NCBI GenBank assembly: GCA_965200765.1
Contig: OZ241380.1
Location: 2,356,001 to 2,420,000, forward strand
Source of the DNA: G965200765 sp965200765
GTDB lineage: Bacteria > Pseudomonadota > Gammaproteobacteria > Arenicellales > JAJDZL01
DNA length: 64,000 nt
Reading direction: 5' to 3'
The notes under the pieces were generated by a model. That model ran no database searches. It was not told the origin of the DNA and saw only the letters and a program-made list of their open reading frames with translations. Below, in pieces: positions 18,791 through 27,604 of this stretch (positions within the stretch are counted from its first letter, which is position 1; each line of letters starts with the position of its first letter). Made by a program: the position numbers and the translations under genes.

Positions 18791-19532
18791 AATCGTTCCG
18801 TCGGTATTGAAAAGTGCTGTATGTCATTAGACTATCAGAAAGTGCCATGTCGTACTTGATCAACATTGACACCTTTCGCTTATGGCTTCCCAGATATGGC
18901 AGTTCTACCGGTTCGCCGACTTTCCGTAGTCATTCGACTGTGTCACTATACCAAAACTGGTTCACCAAGTAAAACGACTGTTGAATTCCTATAGAAATGT
19001 ATTGCACTTACTCGAAAAGTATTTCAAACTACTCAAAGCCCTGTCGCTATGAATGCAGCTATGCCAATCGTCTGATGTGTCTCATTTTGAACCAAGTGGA
19101 ATCCAGATTAAAGATACAGCAACTGTTCCGGTTGTAATCTACGGCAATGCAATTCAGATGTTTTACTTTACTTGTTAGATTTGAAACTACCATTCTGTAG
19201 ATTCGCGAAAAATAGCACGAAAATAGTCAATTCGAAATCAGCATAAATTAGACAAGACAATTCTTAATCGATTCGTTGCGATTTTGCCGAGTGTTGAAAA
19301 ATTCAGGTTACCGCTTTTTTTGTTGTTCGATACGTATGTCTATTTTAGCCTACATAGATAGAGGCACACGATTAATACACAAATTCATTCATATTTTCGG
19401 TTAGTACCTTGTGTAAGGTATGACTGGAAACAGGCAGAATAACTCGTATGCAACAAACAAAGAATTATAGCCTTCAATAAATCCCAATTAATTATTGGAC
19501 TATGTATGATTACGAAACTGTTCCTTTTCCTC
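18791..19532. other. Intergenic, nothing recognised
   Basis: About 740 AT-rich bases upstream of glcD and downstream of the DUF488 gene. They should include the glc promoter near 18800-18950. I find no open frame, structured RNA or clear operator palindrome. Confidence 0.5.
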
Positions 19533-20048
19533 TCATTTTGGTTGAAGCGAAGATTCTACACCCAATGGAAGATGTATGATTTCAATATTATACCCTTCCT
19601 TGTCCCATTTATTTTTAAGGTATTCAGCTACCAGTCTTCGATGGCATAAATGAGGTTCATGTTCGCTACACAACAGGCATCCATTTGCAATTGCTTCCTT
19701 CGGAATCATTTCGATTTGTCGCTCACGAATCAGGTCAAGAAAATTTGTTTCATACCTTTTCCAACTTTCTTGCAACTTCTTTTCATATTTCTTGGCCTTC
19801 AATCGTTTGCGCTCGGATTGATACGCGGAAACCATTTCTTTTTCGGGAGCGAGTTGAACGATATGTTTGTACTTGTAGCCTAAAATTTCTTGCACCAAAA
19901 ATTCAAGGTCCTTTCCATGCGCAAAACGAGATAACTGTGAATTTGGATTTACTCTCACATCAACAATATGTTTGCAGTCAGATTGACGTAAAGTTTCGTA
20001 GAAACCTTTTGCATTCTTATTTGTAAATCCAATGGTAAAGATCTTCAT
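19533..20048 (-). CDS. DUF488 family protein
   Basis: This is a DUF488 protein of about 171 residues, a family of unknown function. The family start MKIFTIGFTNKNAKGFYETL supports ATG 20048 rather than an upstream one at 20126. The conserved VDVRVNPNS segment is near residue 33, and the Cys-His motif CSEHEPHLCHRRLVAEYL is near residue 130. It lies 90 bases after the TRAP large permease on the same strand, in an AT-rich setting with a long empty stretch beyond it, so it may be a later arrival. Some DUF488 genes lie in mobile or stress-related contexts, but nothing specific is shown here. Confidence 0.8.
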   Translation of the reverse strand: MKIFTIGFTNKNAKGFYETLRQSDCKHIVDVRVNPNSQLSRFAHGKDLEFLVQEILGYKYKHIVQLAPEKEMVSAYQSERKRLKAKKYEKKLQESWKRYETNFLDLIRERQIEMIPKEAIANGCLLCSEHEPHLCHRRLVAEYLKNKWDKEGYNIEIIHLPLGVESSLQPK

Positions 20049-20138
20049 GAAAATTCTTTTAAAATAAAACATTCGCAAATGCGTTCCAGTTGAATTTGCC
20101 ACTATAACAATGGGCTTGTCCAACATCGATTTGTTGGT

Positions 20139-21764
20139 CTACGGACCGTAGATCGCAGCCGGCAACCAAGTAGCAAGTGAAGGTATGAACCACAGCAGTA
20201 TCAACATGCCGAGCTGAATAAACACAAACGGAATAACCCCTTTGTAAATTTCAACCGTGCGAATTGAAGGCGGAGCAACCCCTCGCAAATAGAACAGCGA
20301 GAATCCAAATGGAGGTGTCAGAAAGGATGTCTGTAAATTGACCGCCATCATTACACCAAGCCATACCGGACTCATGGGGACCCCGGGAGCAACTTCCATT
20401 TGCAGTAAAACAGGTCCTACGATTGGCACAACGATGAAAATGATTTCAAGAAAATCGAGAATAAATCCAAGCAGAAACATTACTACCATGACCAGCAGCA
20501 ATACAGTCAGTGTTCCACCGGGAAGACTGTGCAGAAAATTTTCAACGACTTCGTCTCCGCTCAGTCCCCGGAATGTCAACGAGAACATCGATGCACCAAT
20601 CAGAATGACAAATACCATGGTAGAAACCAGAAGCGTCTGCTGCATGATCTGCGGAAGAATGGAATCCCCTTTGTTGTCCTTGGCGTTGTAAACCCTCAAA
20701 ATGGCCGTCATGATGCCGATAACAAGGCCAGCACCGCTCACCAATGCGGCAAAAACTGCCACCCATTCTGTTGTGGTCAACACATCCCGTTGCATTCGAA
20801 GGTCGAAAAACACGGTAATCGCCAGCATCACCGCGAGGCACAAGGCACCAATAACAATCAACCTTCCGCGTTTCGGATCCACTCGATAACCCGCCATCAT
20901 CAACGCACCTGTGCCGCCCATTGCGGCTGACTCTGTCGGTGATGCCAATCCGGTAAGTATGGAACCAAGAACAGCAACAATCAAAGCCAATGGTGCAAAG
21001 AGAGATGAAACCAGCGATTTCAGAAATTCTTTTCTGCTGGTTGATTGCAACTCCTCGGCCGGAATTGCAGGACTGGCATTCGGACGGAATATGGCAATAA
21101 AAATTTGATAGGCAATGTAGAGTGAAACCAGCACCAGACCGGGAATCAACGCACCGGCAAAAAGATCATTCACCGATACTGCATCTGGAGAGAAATTGCC
21201 CATTGAAAATTGCGCTTGCTGAAAAGCAGTTGATAACTGGTCCCCTAGCAGTACGAGAACAATAGATGGAGGGATCACCTGTCCCAGTGTTCCGGCCGCG
21301 CAAATTGAACCGCAAGTCAACGATGGACTGTATCCCCGGCGTATCATGGTCGGCAACGACAGCAATCCCATGGTGACAACAGTCGCTCCAACTATTCCTG
21401 TTGAGGCCGCAAGCAATGCACCAACCAGGCACACTGAGTAACCTAGTCCTCCCCGGATACTGCCGAACAACCGGCCCATGTTTTCCAACAATTCTTCGGC
21501 AATTTTCGAGCGTTCAAGTGTAACGCCCATAAAAACAAACAGCGGTACCGCTACCAGCACCTCGTTGCTCATTACTGAAAAAATGCGTTGCGGCAAGGCC
21601 GACAAAAATGACAGGTCGAAGAGTCCGAACGCGGAAGCAATAATTGCGAACAGCAAAGAACTGCCAGCGAGACTGAATGCCACTGGAAATCCGAACAGCA
21701 GAAGAATGACGACGCTGACGAATAGCGCTGTGCAGAGAAATTCAGGGCTGGCAAGGAATTCCAA
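20139..21764 (-). CDS. TRAP transporter large permease (DctM/TakM-like)
   Basis: This is the ion-coupled permease of a tripartite ATP-independent periplasmic transporter, with more than a dozen hydrophobic segments. At 541 residues it exceeds the usual length of about 430. The extra part, around residues 290-400, holds additional hydrophobic segments in the middle, as in TakM-type proteins. Typical DctM patterns include LVAVPLFVFMGVTLERS, AASTGIVGATVVTMG and IPPSIVLVLLGD. It follows the small permease by four bases, so the two are translated together. Confidence 0.88.
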   Translation of the reverse strand: MEFLASPEFLCTALFVSVVILLLFGFPVAFSLAGSSLLFAIIASAFGLFDLSFLSALPQRIFSVMSNEVLVAVPLFVFMGVTLERSKIAEELLENMGRLFGSIRGGLGYSVCLVGALLAASTGIVGATVVTMGLLSLPTMIRRGYSPSLTCGSICAAGTLGQVIPPSIVLVLLGDQLSTAFQQAQFSMGNFSPDAVSVNDLFAGALIPGLVLVSLYIAYQIFIAIFRPNASPAIPAEELQSTSRKEFLKSLVSSLFAPLALIVAVLGSILTGLASPTESAAMGGTGALMMAGYRVDPKRGRLIVIGALCLAVMLAITVFFDLRMQRDVLTTTEWVAVFAALVSGAGLVIGIMTAILRVYNAKDNKGDSILPQIMQQTLLVSTMVFVILIGASMFSLTFRGLSGDEVVENFLHSLPGGTLTVLLLVMVVMFLLGFILDFLEIIFIVVPIVGPVLLQMEVAPGVPMSPVWLGVMMAVNLQTSFLTPPFGFSLFYLRGVAPPSIRTVEIYKGVIPFVFIQLGMLILLWFIPSLATWLPAAIYGP

Positions 21765-21768
21765 CTCT

Positions 21769-22506
21769 TTATGCCCCCATCGGTTCCGGTTCGCTTTCCT
21801 GCTTGTCTGTCAAATCAAGGATTGATCGAAGCGCAAGCGACAAGCCCTCAAGTGCGACCAGTGCCGAAAAAATCAGAATAACAGTCTTGAAAAGATAGAT
21901 GTAGGGCAAACCCGCAGTTTCAGTTGATCCCTCCCGAACAGCCCACGAATTCAGTACTAGTGACCAGGCAAAATCGAAATTCGCGACGCAAAACGGTATG
22001 AGAAATACAACTGCACCGACGATATTGATTACCGCCTTCTTTTGCTTGCTCAATTCGCGGTAGAAGACGTCCAGTCGAACATGACCATCTTTAACAAGTG
22101 TGTATCCAGCTCCAAGCATGAACATGAGTCCATGCATGTACCAGATTGATTCTTGCATTTGTATCGAACCATATGAAAATACGTAGCGCATGATCACCAC
22201 AACAAACTGCATCAGCGTCATGTACAGAATCAGCCACGCAACCACTCTCCCGATTGCAGTATTGAACAGTGTGAGCCAAGCGGCCAGTTTATGCAACATC
22301 AATCGCCACTTGGGAGTGGGTTCAAATGAATGCAGATCCGCCATGAACTCCTTGTAGATTTCGATCGGTTCAGACCGGATCAGCAACCATGTGGGCAGTG
22401 CAACAAAAGACACTGTCATCAGCACCACGATCACATATATCAAGATGCTGAACAGCAAAGGCAAGCGATCAAGGGCAAGCCATAGTTCAATAAAATCTAC
22501 ATTCAC
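21769..22506 (-). CDS. TRAP transporter small permease (DctQ-like)
   Basis: This is the small membrane subunit of the TRAP transporter, 245 residues against the usual 160-180. The extra length is an N-terminal extension with its own hydrophobic segment (LLFSILIYVIVVLMTVSFVAL), followed by the DctQ core from about residue 75. The core signature reads FVVVIMRYVFSYGSIQMQESIWYMHGLMFMLGAGYTL. It is transcribed between the binding protein gene and the large permease. A strong hairpin lies in the 250 bases upstream of it. Confidence 0.85.
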   Translation of the reverse strand: MNVDFIELWLALDRLPLLFSILIYVIVVLMTVSFVALPTWLLIRSEPIEIYKEFMADLHSFEPTPKWRLMLHKLAAWLTLFNTAIGRVVAWLILYMTLMQFVVVIMRYVFSYGSIQMQESIWYMHGLMFMLGAGYTLVKDGHVRLDVFYRELSKQKKAVINIVGAVVFLIPFCVANFDFAWSLVLNSWAVREGSTETAGLPYIYLFKTVILIFSALVALEGLSLALRSILDLTDKQESEPEPMGA

Positions 22507-22702
22507 TCTTATCAGCCAAAAGAAACGCCGTGAAGAAACTTCACTTGCACAGTACTTGCTCTACTTGTTTCTGAAAAAAGCAGGACAAATTTTTGATTGA
22601 AACTGACGAAAACAAAGCAACAGCCGACTTTTCTTCTGTCATCAACGTCTCACTGTTGCCGAGTCGCCTGGTCGCGGGCGGAACACGGTTGGTGGGTACC
22701 AT

Positions 22703-22736
22703 GTGTGAACCCGGGTCGAGCGCGCCGGGTTCACAC
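22703..22736 (-). promoter_or_regulatory. Strong intergenic stem-loop between TRAP binding protein and permeases
   Basis: GTGTGAACCCGG (22703-22714) pairs perfectly with CCGGGTTCACAC (22725-22736) around a ten-base loop. It lies just after the binding-protein stop codon on the transcribed minus strand. No T-run follows on that strand, so it is more likely an mRNA-stabilising or processing hairpin, or a partial terminator, which would leave more binding protein than permease, than a full Rho-independent terminator. Confidence 0.7.
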
Positions 22737-22756
22737 AGAAACGAGAATCTTAAAGA

Positions 22757-23848
22757 CTATGAAAAAGGATACAACGCCCGTTTGTTCATATAGGCCTGGT
22801 CAGATAGTGCTGACCATCCAATAACATCCTTGCGGAACTTCATGAAGCTGTCGTATACCTTCTTGGTCTGAGCATCGGTATTACCAACTGTAGAAAGCAC
22901 GTCCTGAGCTGCCTTGCCCATTTCCTTGAAGAGATCATCTCCAAACTCAACCAGTTGAACACCGTGTTGCGTCAGCAATGTATCCAGCGCGCTGGCATTA
23001 TTTGCATTGAACTCGGCCAAATCGTAGTTGTTCTCTGCTGTTGCAGCGTTTTGAATGATTGCTCTCTCAGCGTCACTGAGGCCGTCCCATACTCCTTTGT
23101 TCATTCCGAAACTCAGAATTGTGCCGGTTTCGTGAAAACCCGGGTAATGGTAGAACTTCAATACTTTATAGAAGCCGAAGGCCAAATCGTTCCAGGGACC
23201 AACCCACTCGGTTGCATCAATGGTGCCTGCTTGCAGTGCCGGCATGATTTCTGCACCACCCAACGTGACTGCAGTGCCGCCCAGAGCTTCAATGACTCGT
23301 CCGCCCAAGCCAGGCATGCGCATCTTCAAACCTTTGAAATCATCCGTGGAAGTTACAGCCTTGTTGAACCATCCACCCATTTGCAAACCGGAATTTCCGC
23401 ATGCAAATGGCTTTACACCAAAGTCGGCGCCAAGTTCATCCCAAAGCTGCTGACCGCCGCCATGGTGAATCCACGCATCTACTTCTGCAGGAATCAAACC
23501 GAACGGAACAGAGGCAAAAAACGAATAAGCCAAGGCTTTGCCCTGATAGTAGTAATCAGCGGAGTGATACATATCCGCTGAACCTTCCTGAACTGCGTCA
23601 TGACATTTGAGCGGATGCACCAGCTCGCCGCCAGCGTACACCTTCACGCTCATTTTGCCATCTGACATTGCGGTTACCCGCTCACCGAAACGTGCGGCAG
23701 CAGTGCCAAGTCCCGGAAAATTTTTCGGCCATGATGTTACCATCTTGAACTCTCTCATCCCCTGAGAGATTGCCGGAGCTGCCAAAGTACTCGCCACGGC
23801 GGCCGAGCTTGCTATTGCACCGGTTTTTAGAAAATCCCTCCTTTTCAT
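22757..23848 (-). CDS. TRAP transporter substrate-binding protein (TakP-like)
   Basis: This is the periplasmic binding subunit of the TRAP transporter. The N-terminus MKRRDFLKTGAIASSAAVAS is a Tat-type signal with the twin Arg, cleaved near AISQG. The DATEWVGPWNDLAFG stretch near residue 205 and the GNSGLQMGGWFNKAV segment resemble TakP, the alpha-keto-acid (pyruvate, 2-oxobutyrate) binder. The substrate is therefore likely a 2-oxo or 2-hydroxy monocarboxylate, which would suit the nearby glycolate/oxalate enzymes, but close homologues with other ligands exist. Confidence 0.88.
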   Translation of the reverse strand: MKRRDFLKTGAIASSAAVASTLAAPAISQGMREFKMVTSWPKNFPGLGTAAARFGERVTAMSDGKMSVKVYAGGELVHPLKCHDAVQEGSADMYHSADYYYQGKALAYSFFASVPFGLIPAEVDAWIHHGGGQQLWDELGADFGVKPFACGNSGLQMGGWFNKAVTSTDDFKGLKMRMPGLGGRVIEALGGTAVTLGGAEIMPALQAGTIDATEWVGPWNDLAFGFYKVLKFYHYPGFHETGTILSFGMNKGVWDGLSDAERAIIQNAATAENNYDLAEFNANNASALDTLLTQHGVQLVEFGDDLFKEMGKAAQDVLSTVGNTDAQTKKVYDSFMKFRKDVIGWSALSDQAYMNKRALYPFS

Positions 23849-24012
23849 AATTTAAATCTCCGTTAGTAGAAAAGAAAAAATACAAGGCTCACTTTCTGAC
23901 ATCACCTTGTGATACCAGAATTCGAGATATTACTCATATTATTAATCATACATTATGCCTATACAAATCAAAAACGCAACAAAACCTTATTTATATTCGC
24001 CTTAGCCGGCAG

Positions 24013-24993
24013 TCACGAATCAACCAGCGCCTGAAGAACCTCGCTCCAGGTGTGACCAATATTGAGAAGATTGTACCCGCCACCGCCCATTGCAATGATT
24101 CTACCATCACAGTACTCGTCAGCAATTTTGCAGAGTCTTCGGGTTGCGAATCCATGTGCCCGTACCGGGGTGAATTCAAGATGAGATAGCGGGTCTCCGG
24201 TAATTGAATCAGCACCGGACTGAAGCAAAATGATTTCCGGTGCAAACGACCGGACAAACTCTTCCAGCTGGTCCCAAGAAGCGCGAAACACATCATCCCG
24301 ACTGCCGGGCATGACAGGCAAATTCAGCTTACGGCCGTGTGCTTTTCCGATACCCACTTCATGCGCGAAGCCCGTTCCGGGATACAGATAGCGTCCATCT
24401 TCATGGATATCAGCGAATATCAAATCCGGGTCAGATTCAAAGTCGTAATAGATACCGTCGCCATGATGCGCATCTATGTCAACGTAAGCAATTCTTTGAA
24501 TATCGTAGAGTTCCCGAAGAGTATGAATCAAAACTCCGATATCGTTGAATACACAGAATCCGCCGGCCGAACCTCTGCGGGCATGGTGCAATCCGGCAAT
24601 CGGAGCAAATATCCTTGCCACTTCGCCGCGAAACATTTTCTCCAGCGCAAGCAAGTCCGACCCGACGATATACGATGCGGCTTCATATACTCCCTTGAAT
24701 GATGGTGTATCTCCCCCGTCAAGATAGCCGATGCCATTTTCCGAACTCTTTCGGACGTACTCGATATATTCAGGTTCGTGAAATCGGGCCAGATCTTTCT
24801 CGGTGCATTGTACCGGCGCAATGATGCCGACCCTACTGTCCAATTGTCGTCGGCATGCTTCGCTCCAGAACGCATCATGTCGTTCAGAACCGAATGGATG
24901 ATCTGCTCCGAAAGAATAAAGCTTGAACTGATCGCCTACGCAAACACTGACTGCAGAGGATTCATTGCTGACTACCACTGCTGCAACAGCCAC
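24013..24993 (-). CDS. Histone-deacetylase-family amidohydrolase
   Basis: This is a class II-type zinc deacetylase fold of 326 residues, the bacterial family that includes AcuC and acetylpolyamine amidohydrolases. The metal and catalytic motifs are IAGLHHARRGSAGGFCVFNDIG near residue 132, YVDIDAHHGDGIYYDF near residue 168 and LLQSGADSITGDPLSHLEF near residue 250. The natural substrate could be an acetylpolyamine, an acetyl-lysine or another amide. Its start overlaps the end of the DUF2782 gene by 22 bases, so translation is probably coupled. Confidence 0.85.
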   Translation of the reverse strand: MAVAAVVVSNESSAVSVCVGDQFKLYSFGADHPFGSERHDAFWSEACRRQLDSRVGIIAPVQCTEKDLARFHEPEYIEYVRKSSENGIGYLDGGDTPSFKGVYEAASYIVGSDLLALEKMFRGEVARIFAPIAGLHHARRGSAGGFCVFNDIGVLIHTLRELYDIQRIAYVDIDAHHGDGIYYDFESDPDLIFADIHEDGRYLYPGTGFAHEVGIGKAHGRKLNLPVMPGSRDDVFRASWDQLEEFVRSFAPEIILLQSGADSITGDPLSHLEFTPVRAHGFATRRLCKIADEYCDGRIIAMGGGGYNLLNIGHTWSEVLQALVDS

Positions 24994-25352
24994 TTGTGCG
25001 GCCGATTTCGTTCGGTTGAATCATAGTTGTCGCGAATGAGATCATCGCCCGCCGGATTTTCAATGATGTAGGTACCGAGACCCACATCCGGTGTAACTTC
25101 GGTTTGAATCAATCGCCCGGACACCCGATATTCTTTCACAATGTTGCTACCGACCCGGGTTGCAGTCACTTCCATATTTTCCTGGGAGTCATCCGCGACG
25201 ATCACTTTTGAATCTTCGATCATTTTCCCGGACTGAATTGCTGGCGTGGATGAATACTCTATCGTTTCGACGACTGTGTCGGCCTGGCAGATTCCGATCG
25301 AGAATACCACTCCGCAACATGCAACTATGGTTTGCAGTAATCTTTTCTTCAT
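24972..25352 (-). CDS. DUF2782 family secreted protein
   Basis: This is a small exported protein of about 126 residues with a signal peptide (MKKRLLQTIVACCGVVFSIG, cleavage near CQA). The C-terminal pattern VKEYRVSGRLIQTEVTPDVG and the terminal HKWLLQQW fit DUF2782, a gammaproteobacterial family of unknown function typically encoded next to polA, as here. ATG 25352 is preferred over 25367 because it gives the cleaner signal peptide. It precedes the deacetylase gene with overlap and follows the ABC ATPase. Confidence 0.78.
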   Translation of the reverse strand: MKKRLLQTIVACCGVVFSIGICQADTVVETIEYSSTPAIQSGKMIEDSKVIVADDSQENMEVTATRVGSNIVKEYRVSGRLIQTEVTPDVGLGTYIIENPAGDDLIRDNYDSTERNRPHKWLLQQW

Positions 25353-25377
25353 GTCAACAACGCTCAAATTTTACGGT

Positions 25378-26343
25378 TCAATCAGTATTCTCTATTGTAC
25401 TTGAAACTGCATCCTGAATTTCTGTGAGATTTCGAAACACATCGTCCAAATTGCCCTGGTCAATGGAAAAGGTGCGAATTGAATCGTCGTGTCGAACGAT
25501 TTGGTTGACTTCATCCACGATGGATCTTCGGTCCCGTGAAAACAATCGTATTCCGGTTCCTTCTTCACCGATATTCTCAATTCGACTGACTTGCAGCAGG
25601 TTCTGCAACTTGGCCATGATTTCGGCAGGCACCGGTTTTTCAAACTCGATACAAACGGCATTGTGTGAATCGGACAATTCAATCAGCTCATCAGGTGTAC
25701 CCGAAAAAACTATACTGCCTTTGTGAATGATAATCACCTTGTTACAAACCGCATTCACCTCTTCAAGATTATGGGTTGACAAGATGATGGCCTTGTTGAC
25801 TGACAATTTTCGGAGAAGCAATCGAATTTGGGATTTCTGGTTCGGATCCAGGCCGTCGGTCGGTTCATCCAGGATCAGCACGTCCGGGTCGTTGAGCAAC
25901 GCCTGTGCAAGTCCTACGCGTCGCTGATAGCCTTTGGAAAGTGTTGATATGGTTTGCTGCAGAACTTCATCCAGTTGCAATGCTGCTACAACTTCAGTGA
26001 TGCTGGCATCCAATGCCCGATTTTTCAGGCCGCGAACCTTGCCGGCGAATTTCAAGAACGAAAGAACGGGCATTTCCCTGTAAAGCGGAATACCTTCGGG
26101 CAAATAACCGATGCGCGACTTGACCTGAATCGGATGCAGGGCAACATCCAGATTATCAACTGTTATGTTGCCGAAATCCGGAGCCAGAAAACCGGTAATC
26201 ATCTTCATGGTGGTTGATTTTCCGGCACCGTTCGGACCCAAAAACGCCAGCACATCGCCACGTTCGACCGTAAAGGAAATATTGTCTACGGCCACGATTG
26301 ACCCAAAACGTTTGGTCAATTGATTTACTTCAATCATTGGCAA
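25378..26343 (-). CDS. ABC transporter ATP-binding protein, GldA/ABC-2 type
   Basis: This is an ATPase subunit of an ABC-2 export system, 321 residues. Walker A is GPNGAGKSTTMKMITG, the signature LSKGYQRRVGLAQALL, Walker B VLILDEPTDGLD, and the switch His is in LSTHNLEEV. A C-terminal domain of about 100 residues follows, as in GldA-like proteins. Those ATPases usually precede an ABC-2 permease and a GldG-like protein. Here the next genes are DUF2782 and the deacetylase, so the membrane partners are missing from the locus. It is divergent from the 5'-nuclease gene. Confidence 0.85.
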   Translation of the reverse strand: MPMIEVNQLTKRFGSIVAVDNISFTVERGDVLAFLGPNGAGKSTTMKMITGFLAPDFGNITVDNLDVALHPIQVKSRIGYLPEGIPLYREMPVLSFLKFAGKVRGLKNRALDASITEVVAALQLDEVLQQTISTLSKGYQRRVGLAQALLNDPDVLILDEPTDGLDPNQKSQIRLLLRKLSVNKAIILSTHNLEEVNAVCNKVIIIHKGSIVFSGTPDELIELSDSHNAVCIEFEKPVPAEIMAKLQNLLQVSRIENIGEEGTGIRLFSRDRRSIVDEVNQIVRHDDSIRTFSIDQGNLDDVFRNLTEIQDAVSSTIENTD

Positions 26344-26574
26344 TGAGAAAAATTTTGTCTCTCACAAGATTCATTCAGGCATCGACTGTCTTGGTGTACC
26401 ATTCTATCAGAGTGCTGGAGGACGCATCAGACGCACTCGGCGGGTTGCGGGTTGAATTTCAAATACTTTGTACTATTTCAGACTTTGCGATTCAATCGAC
26501 CCTGTGAGTGTATCTGAAATTCTTCCTGCTCTGGTTACCCGAGTTCGATATCTTGTCATCTGCAAAGGTACAAA

Positions 26575-27411
26575 GTGCCCAGTATCAGAAATAAGCTTTA
26601 TCTGATAGATGCCACCGTCTATATCTATCGCGCCTATTACTCGTCCAATTCGGCGGGTATGGGTGGCGAACCTTATGGAACTGTTTGGGGATTTGTCAAT
26701 ATGCTCAACCGGATCGTCCGGTTTTATTCTCCGCAATACATGGTTGCGATATTCGACGCGAAGGGAAAGACATTTCGCAATGAGATGTATCCTGAATACA
26801 AGGCGAATCGGCCACTTATGCCGGACGATTTTCGCAAGCAGTACGATCTGGTTCGAGACATCGTTCCGGAAATGGGAATCCCCGTACTCAGTATTCCCGG
26901 AGTTGAAGCAGATGATGTGATCGGCACGTTGGCGACCGAAGCCAACAAACATGATGTGATTACAGTGATTGCCAGTGTCGACAAGGACTTGGCGCAACTT
27001 GTGACCGACCGCGTAGTACTTTTTGATGAACTCAGAGATTCGGTCCTGGATCCAGCAGGTGTATTCAAGAAATTTGGTGTCCATCCAAGTCAAATTGCTG
27101 ATTATCTTGCACTGGTCGGAGATGTGGTGGACAACGTCCCGGGTGTGCCGGGAGTTGGACCAAAAACTGCCGCAAGGTGGCTACAAGACTATGGTTCGCT
27201 GGCCGGGATTTTGGACAACGCAAACTCTATCAAGGGCAAAGTTGGTGAAAACTTTCGAAACAACATCGAGCAACTGCACTTGTCTCGCCAGCTTGTAGAA
27301 CTGAAATTGGATGTTGATGTCGAATTCAATCTGGACTCTTTTCGATTTTCCTTGCCAGAAAATGATTTACTGAGCCGCATACAGGCGCGGCTAAATCATG
27401 CAAACCTGTAA
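26575..27411 (+). CDS. Stand-alone 5'-3' exonuclease, tandem paralogue of the PolA N-terminal domain
   Basis: A 278-residue protein that matches the first ~280 residues of the adjacent polA along its whole length, by eye at about two thirds identity. All metal-binding acids of the 5'-nuclease are kept: LIDATVYIYRAYY, AIFDAKGKTFR, VEADDVIGT, ASVDKDLAQLV and LVGDVVDNVPGVPGVGPKTA, including the helix-hairpin-helix. It starts with GTG and has no polymerase part. It should be a flap or 5' exonuclease acting in Okazaki-fragment or repair processing, comparable in concept to ExoIX/Xni but derived by local duplication. It lies 193 bases upstream of polA on the same strand. Confidence 0.88.
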   Translation: MPSIRNKLYLIDATVYIYRAYYSSNSAGMGGEPYGTVWGFVNMLNRIVRFYSPQYMVAIFDAKGKTFRNEMYPEYKANRPLMPDDFRKQYDLVRDIVPEMGIPVLSIPGVEADDVIGTLATEANKHDVITVIASVDKDLAQLVTDRVVLFDELRDSVLDPAGVFKKFGVHPSQIADYLALVGDVVDNVPGVPGVGPKTAARWLQDYGSLAGILDNANSIKGKVGENFRNNIEQLHLSRQLVELKLDVDVEFNLDSFRFSLPENDLLSRIQARLNHANL

Positions 27412-27604
27412 AAATTGGACACAGCACAAGCGTTTCAAGGGTTTTTTCAAGATTCAGGCACCTGTCAATATTCTGTCTGCGCAACAGATTTATCGAAAAA
27501 TCAATATGGTATACAGCGACACAAATTTTCAATCATTCAATGGACAATGAACGGATTTTTCCTCCGTTGAATGATCGATCGCATCGAATGACCAGAGCAA
27601 AATT

